Assembly (NCBI GenBank): GCA_900313845.1
Contig: OMTC01000131.1
Coordinates: forward strand, 1 to 8,822
Direction: 5' to 3'
Length of the DNA: 8,822 bases
Source of the DNA: an uncultured Prevotellaceae bacterium
Lineage (GTDB): Bacteria > Bacteroidota > Bacteroidia > Bacteroidales > Bacteroidaceae
Positions 6,701-8,822 of this stretch are shown piece after piece (positions within the stretch are counted from its first letter, which is position 1; each line of letters begins with the position of its first letter). The position numbers and the translations under genes are program-made. The notes below the pieces were generated by a model. The model worked only from the letters and a program-made list of their open reading frames with translations. It did not search any database and was not told the origin of the DNA.

Positions 6701-8254
6701 ACTGGTCACATCGCTCCATGTGCTGTTGCCCTCGTAATGCGTGAGGCGAGTCTTGTCGAGCGCCTTGATAGCTTGCGACACGGCTTGGAAGTTATTTCCC
6801 CCACCCGATTCATTACCGAAGGACCACATGAAGATGCAAGGATGATTGCGCATCCACAGCACATGATTCTCATTTCGCTCCACCATGGCATGCTTGAAAC
6901 CTTCCACGCTACTCAGTCCCATGTTGGCATGGCACTCTATGTTCGCCTCTGCCAGCACATACAAACCATACTTGTCGCAAAGGTCATAGAAATATGGATT
7001 GTTGGGATAATGGCTCGTTCGTACGGCATTGATATTCAGACGTTTCATCAAGAACACATCCTTCTCCATCTCTTCGCGCGACACGGTTCGTCCATTCACG
7101 GTACTGTGGTCGTGACGATCGACACCACGAATGATGATAGGCTTGCCATTGATGGTCAGAGCACCCTGGGCATTCACACCCACTTCGCGCACACCCAACT
7201 TGCAGCCTCTCAAATCCACCATTTTACTATCCTTATTGAGAGTTACCACCAAATTGTAGAGATTCGGCAGTTCTGCACTCCACAATTTCGGATTCTCCAT
7301 CGTCAGACTCATCTGCACCTTTCCATTGCTTCCCACCGTGGTAGAAGTTTCGCCCACCACGTTTGTGCCATCCATCACCTTCATCTGCAAGGTACTGCCC
7401 TCTACGTCTGCTCCTTCCACTTCCGCTGTCAAGTTCACGTCAGCGACAGTGTAGTTGCTCTTCAAGCTCGTCGTCACGAAGAAGTCGTGAATCCGCGTTT
7501 TTGGAGCCGACCAAAGGAACACGTCGCGAGTGATGCCTGTGAGTCGCCAATAGTCCTGGCACTCAATGAACGAACCGCTCGTGAAACGATACACTTGCAC
7601 GGCAAGCACATTCTCTCCTTCCTGTAGCAGGTCGGTAATCTTGAATTCTGAAGGCAGATAGGAATCCTCGGCATAGCCCGCGAACTGTCCATTCACCCAC
7701 ACATAGTAGCCATGCCCAGCACCATTCATGCGGAGAAAGACATCGCGTCCCTTCCACTCTGCTGGTACAGTGAATGTCCTTCTATAACTGCCAACAGGGT
7801 TTTTCATATTGTTGTTATAGGTGAACCACCCTGGGCGGTCTGCCATCACGCTATAGGTGTTGGAGTCATAACTGAACGGATAGGCAACATTGCAATAGAG
7901 CGGTTTGTCCCAACTTTTGTTGTGACGCACACCATACACCTGCCACGTTGCAGGTACGTCAATATTGTCCCAATTGGTAACATTGTACGTTGGTTTCTCA
8001 AATCCCGACGGTTTCTTGGAAGGATCGGCTACCCATCTGAATTTCCACACTCCATTCAGCGACAGATAGTAGGGTGATTCCTCCATACGGTTCTCATCCA
8101 CTGCCGTTTCATCTTTCACAGGAATACTCAGCGCATGCGCCTTCTCCCGATTGAGATGAGTCACGGAAATATCATCCCATTCCTGATAAGTCTGTGCCAT
8201 GGCACAAGCACAAGCTGCTCCCATAAGCACTGATAAAAATGTCTTTTTCTTCAT
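3734..8254 (-). CDS. Secreted GH2 beta-galactosidase (LacZ type), multidomain, T9SS-type tail
   Basis: Probably hydrolyses terminal beta-galactosides of host or dietary glycans at or outside the cell surface. Signal peptide is about residues 1-20 (cut before QTYQEW). The N-terminal sugar-binding jelly roll (about 60-245) carries ECQDYWRL, whose Asp234 matches Asp201 of E. coli LacZ. An Ig-like domain (about 255-360) and the TIM barrel (about 360-640) follow. Glu482 (SFGNESGGG) is the acid/base and Glu551 (QCENTHAMGNS) the nucleophile. Glu440 and His442 match LacZ magnesium ligands Glu416 and His418. The LacZ small-chain domain covers about 765-1045. Added C-terminal parts are a chitobiase-like Ig domain (about 1067-1130), an F5/8 type C (CBM32-like) domain (about 1138-1276), a less certain beta-trefoil-like region (about 1285-1425), and a type A sorting domain (about 1435-1506, with SAGVYLISF and ending KLKVNVL). 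The 1506 residues compare with about 1020 for LacZ. All key residues are present, so it should be active. The start is fixed by the signal peptide. The exact substrate cannot be read from sequence. Confidence 0.93.
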   Translation of the reverse strand: MKKKTFLSVLMGAACACAMAQTYQEWDDISVTHLNREKAHALSIPVKDETAVDENRMEESPYYLSLNGVWKFRWVADPSKKPSGFEKPTYNVTNWDNIDVPATWQVYGVRHNKSWDKPLYCNVAYPFSYDSNTYSVMADRPGWFTYNNNMKNPVGSYRRTFTVPAEWKGRDVFLRMNGAGHGYYVWVNGQFAGYAEDSYLPSEFKITDLLQEGENVLAVQVYRFTSGSFIECQDYWRLTGITRDVFLWSAPKTRIHDFFVTTSLKSNYTVADVNLTAEVEGADVEGSTLQMKVMDGTNVVGETSTTVGSNGKVQMSLTMENPKLWSAELPNLYNLVVTLNKDSKMVDLRGCKLGVREVGVNAQGALTINGKPIIIRGVDRHDHSTVNGRTVSREEMEKDVFLMKRLNINAVRTSHYPNNPYFYDLCDKYGLYVLAEANIECHANMGLSSVEGFKHAMVERNENHVLWMRNHPCIFMWSFGNESGGGNNFQAVSQAIKALDKTRLTHYEGNSTWSDVTSTMYANLGTIEGIGRDRQNQANQGRKPQPHVQCENTHAMGNSMGNQREFFDLYEKYPALAGEFIWDWKDQGLEMPVPGKANQTYWAYGGDFGDNPNDGNFCTNGVIFPDYSYSAKALNVKKIYQPADFRMKSSVNGTFVVKNKLVFANLNQFDFSYEVLEDGVPLKEGKLDKMDIAGGDSLTITIPDLMPKDAKDDAEYFVRFHVVRTEATDWCEAGYEVANEQFQLRKAQKKDVYASTSTAALSVSETASNIVLTGENFNATFSKTTGQLYSYNYHGKSLMSSGLRFNAFRVPTDNDGRQGGGWIDMGLRDLSVKAGTWSVKEENGTVVLNITNSYQGKAPTAFSTQMSYSVMADGTIAVSSLIDPAVKGVILPKMGYVFEMPSGYEQFAWFGRGPWDNYRDRKESCFPGLYRSTVTDQWTGFILPQENGNKEEVRFIALTDDNGQGLMVVAPQQMSSTVGHWRAKDIYPSSGRKKHPYEVNFIKNTVVCIDAANRALGNASCGPDVLDKYELKSEQKAFNFILMPLSEPLTDAQLTEKARVASPQCAPVIIKSDKGRVTMTTATSGATIHYSTDGGATWKTYTSGFNFREGGSIMAYASKDGLVQSMTTEAMVDMYISKTNWKVYSCDSQQGGNERAENAIDGNSSTIWHTAYGGNTPSCPHEIIIDMGTTYEVTAFVYEGRGDMSNGRVKEYEVYFSNDPTIWGTPAATGSFNNAAGEQVVELAAPLKARYFRLIARSEVNGNAWTSAAELGIHATQTVGAQEETRTAIQNNATYYLKDPTSGLYLRGNASGTEGHFRLASLNLDDKDFQFLFTKVTGFSSFYKVKLQGGYMSEGGSYWTCVLASTANTTTGWMQMEAVDDADGFYMRGLWKGSTDYFGFDSHNVGSYIYTNKKTPALLVMQKRSELLSVPSVSTDISPRVSVDGRMIHVACDEEGDVVVYGVSGAVVASRTACRTADFAMPSAGVYLISFRTNGGQWTKLKVNVL

Positions 8255-8321
8255 ACTGATATATTATTTGATTGACTTCGTCAAGTTTCAAGTATCAGGT
8301 TTCAGGTTTCATTTTTCACAA

Positions 8322-8422
8322 CGGAAAAATCGGAAATTTTTCGGAAAATCGGAAAATTATGAGAATCATCGGATGAAAAGAATCTTTCTTTTCTGTTTTT
8401 CCGTTCTTTTCCGTTTTTTCCG
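8322..8422. repeat. CGGAAA motif cluster, four direct then three inverted
   Basis: CGGAAA occurs at 8322, 8331, 8342 and 8350, and its inverse TTTTCCG ends at 8403, 8413 and 8422. Spacing is 8-11 bases, close to one helical turn. Together they can form a long imperfect stem-loop in the leader of the beta-galactosidase gene. The rest of 8255-8460 holds only TTTCAGG/TTTCAAG motifs (8281-8310) and no credible gene. A regulator-binding cluster is possible but unproven. Confidence 0.55.
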
Positions 8423-8473
8423 TTGTTCCTTTTAAACCCTTCAAATCCCTGATTGGCTTCTCTTACTCGGATG

Positions 8474-8481
8474 CAAAACTA
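8474..8481 (-). promoter_or_regulatory. Possible -7 box for the beta-galactosidase gene
   Basis: On the minus strand TAGTTTTG (8481 to 8474), followed by CATCC, fits TAnnTTTG. There is no clear TTTG 19-21 bases upstream, only one at 12 bases. If used, the leader is about 220 bases and includes the CGGAAA cluster. I see no better match closer to the start codon at 8254. Confidence 0.35.
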
Positions 8482-8597
8482 CGGAATAATTTTCAAAAAA
8501 CCTCGCACAGAACGATTTGACAATAGGACAAAAATGATTTTTAACTCATCAATGCGGAAAAGTAAATCCATTAAATTTCAAATTCTTATTCTCTCAT

Positions 8598-8628
8598 TTT
8601 CTTATTTTCTAATTAATTCGTAATTTTG
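8598..8628 (+). promoter_or_regulatory. Promoter of the right-edge gene
   Basis: TTTC at 8598-8601, a 19-base spacer and TAATTTTG at 8621-8628 match the Bacteroidota promoter except for the last base of the upstream box. Transcription would begin near 8635, giving a leader of about 145 bases that contains the repeats at 8685-8766. It is divergent from the beta-galactosidase gene. Confidence 0.5.
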
Positions 8629-8684
8629 CCACCAAATACGTAAGCTTGAATCAGGGATTTAAAGGATTTAAAAGGATTCCTGAA

Positions 8685-8766
8685 CTTTGAAACTTGAAAC
8701 GGCGCTTGCGCCTTTGAAGCTTGAAACTTTTGTAACGGCGCTTGCGCCTTTGAAACTTGAAACTTT
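8685..8766 (+). repeat. Repeated leader modules with two identical GC hairpins
   Basis: CTTTGAAACTTGAAAC occurs at 8685-8700, 8712-8727 (one base different) and 8748-8763. Between the copies lie two identical hairpins GGCGC-TT-GCGCC at 8701-8712 and 8737-8748. Equivalently, 8698-8730 is repeated at 8734-8766 with 32 of 33 bases the same. The last copy ends 15 bases before the start codon at 8779. The module lies wholly within the presumed leader of the right-edge gene and could affect its translation or RNA stability; that is inference. Confidence 0.8.
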
Positions 8767-8778
8767 ATATATCACCGT

Positions 8779-8822
8779 ATGGAAGAACTCAATTCGAAGA
8801 GTTGGCTCAAATCCTTGCAATC
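8779..8822 (+). CDS. Start of an unidentified protein, cut by the window edge
   Basis: An ATG at 8779 opens MEELNSKSWLKSLQ and the frame is still open at the right edge. A promoter-like sequence at 8598-8628 and a sizeable leader precede it, which supports a real start. No Shine-Dalgarno is visible, as is usual in this phylum. The frame is not open for long upstream. Fourteen residues are too few to name a family. It is transcribed away from the beta-galactosidase gene and need not be related to it. Confidence 0.55.
   Translation, partial: MEELNSKSWLKSLQ

Noticed and set aside
5270..7627. 785-codon open frame on the plus strand, antisense to the beta-galactosidase gene
   Set aside because: It lies wholly inside the well-supported GH2 coding region. 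Its product is Ile/His/Val-rich with no recognisable domain, and there is no promoter or start context. It is a shadow of the codon use on the other strand.
8373..8435. Short plus-strand frame MKRIFLFCFSVLFRFF...
   Set aside because: It resembles a signal peptide but is only about 20 codons. It is built from the inverted CGGAAA repeats and ends at once; there is no downstream mature protein.

Overview
The window looks like chromosomal DNA of a Bacteroidota bacterium, most likely Prevotella/Segatella-like. This rests on several TAnnTTTG-type -7 promoter boxes, AT-rich leaders without Shine-Dalgarno sequences, GC-moderate coding DNA set in very AT-rich spacers, and two large exported glycoside hydrolases. 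One of these ends in what looks like a type IX secretion (T9SS) type A sorting domain.

Layout, left to right. Positions 1-830 are accessory-type DNA. They hold a minus-strand promoter reading off the left edge, a 77-codon minus-strand reading frame broken by a TGA, and a plus-strand promoter. That promoter fires into about 430 bp without a convincing gene. This stretch contains three blocks of an 8-bp repeat (4 units forward, 4 inverted, 3 forward), a 36-bp perfect palindrome and a second perfect hairpin. Positions 857-911 are an intrinsic terminator for leftward transcription. Positions 1061-3254 (minus) are a GH3 beta-glucosidase gene. It has lost about 40 codons plus the reading frame between its two ORF pieces, so it is a pseudogene or the record contains a deletion error. 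Positions 3255-3733 hold its leader (33-bp tandem duplication, 22-bp inverted repeat) and a compact MITE/REP-like repeat that starts directly after the next gene's stop codon. Positions 3734-8254 (minus) are an intact 1506-residue GH2 beta-galactosidase with several added C-terminal domains. Positions 8255-8778 are a divergent intergenic region rich in short repeats. Positions 8779-8822 are the first 14 codons of a plus-strand gene cut by the right edge.

The two glycosidases lie on the same strand, beta-galactosidase first. They are separated by 479 bp with its own terminator-like structure and a -7 box, so they look like neighbouring but separately transcribed genes for breakdown of beta-linked glycans. 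Only the beta-galactosidase appears functional as written. The most unusual part is the left 336-786 block: a promoter followed by repeat arrays whose second block is complementary to both the first and the third. Its transcript could fold in mutually exclusive ways, and I cannot assign it to a known system.
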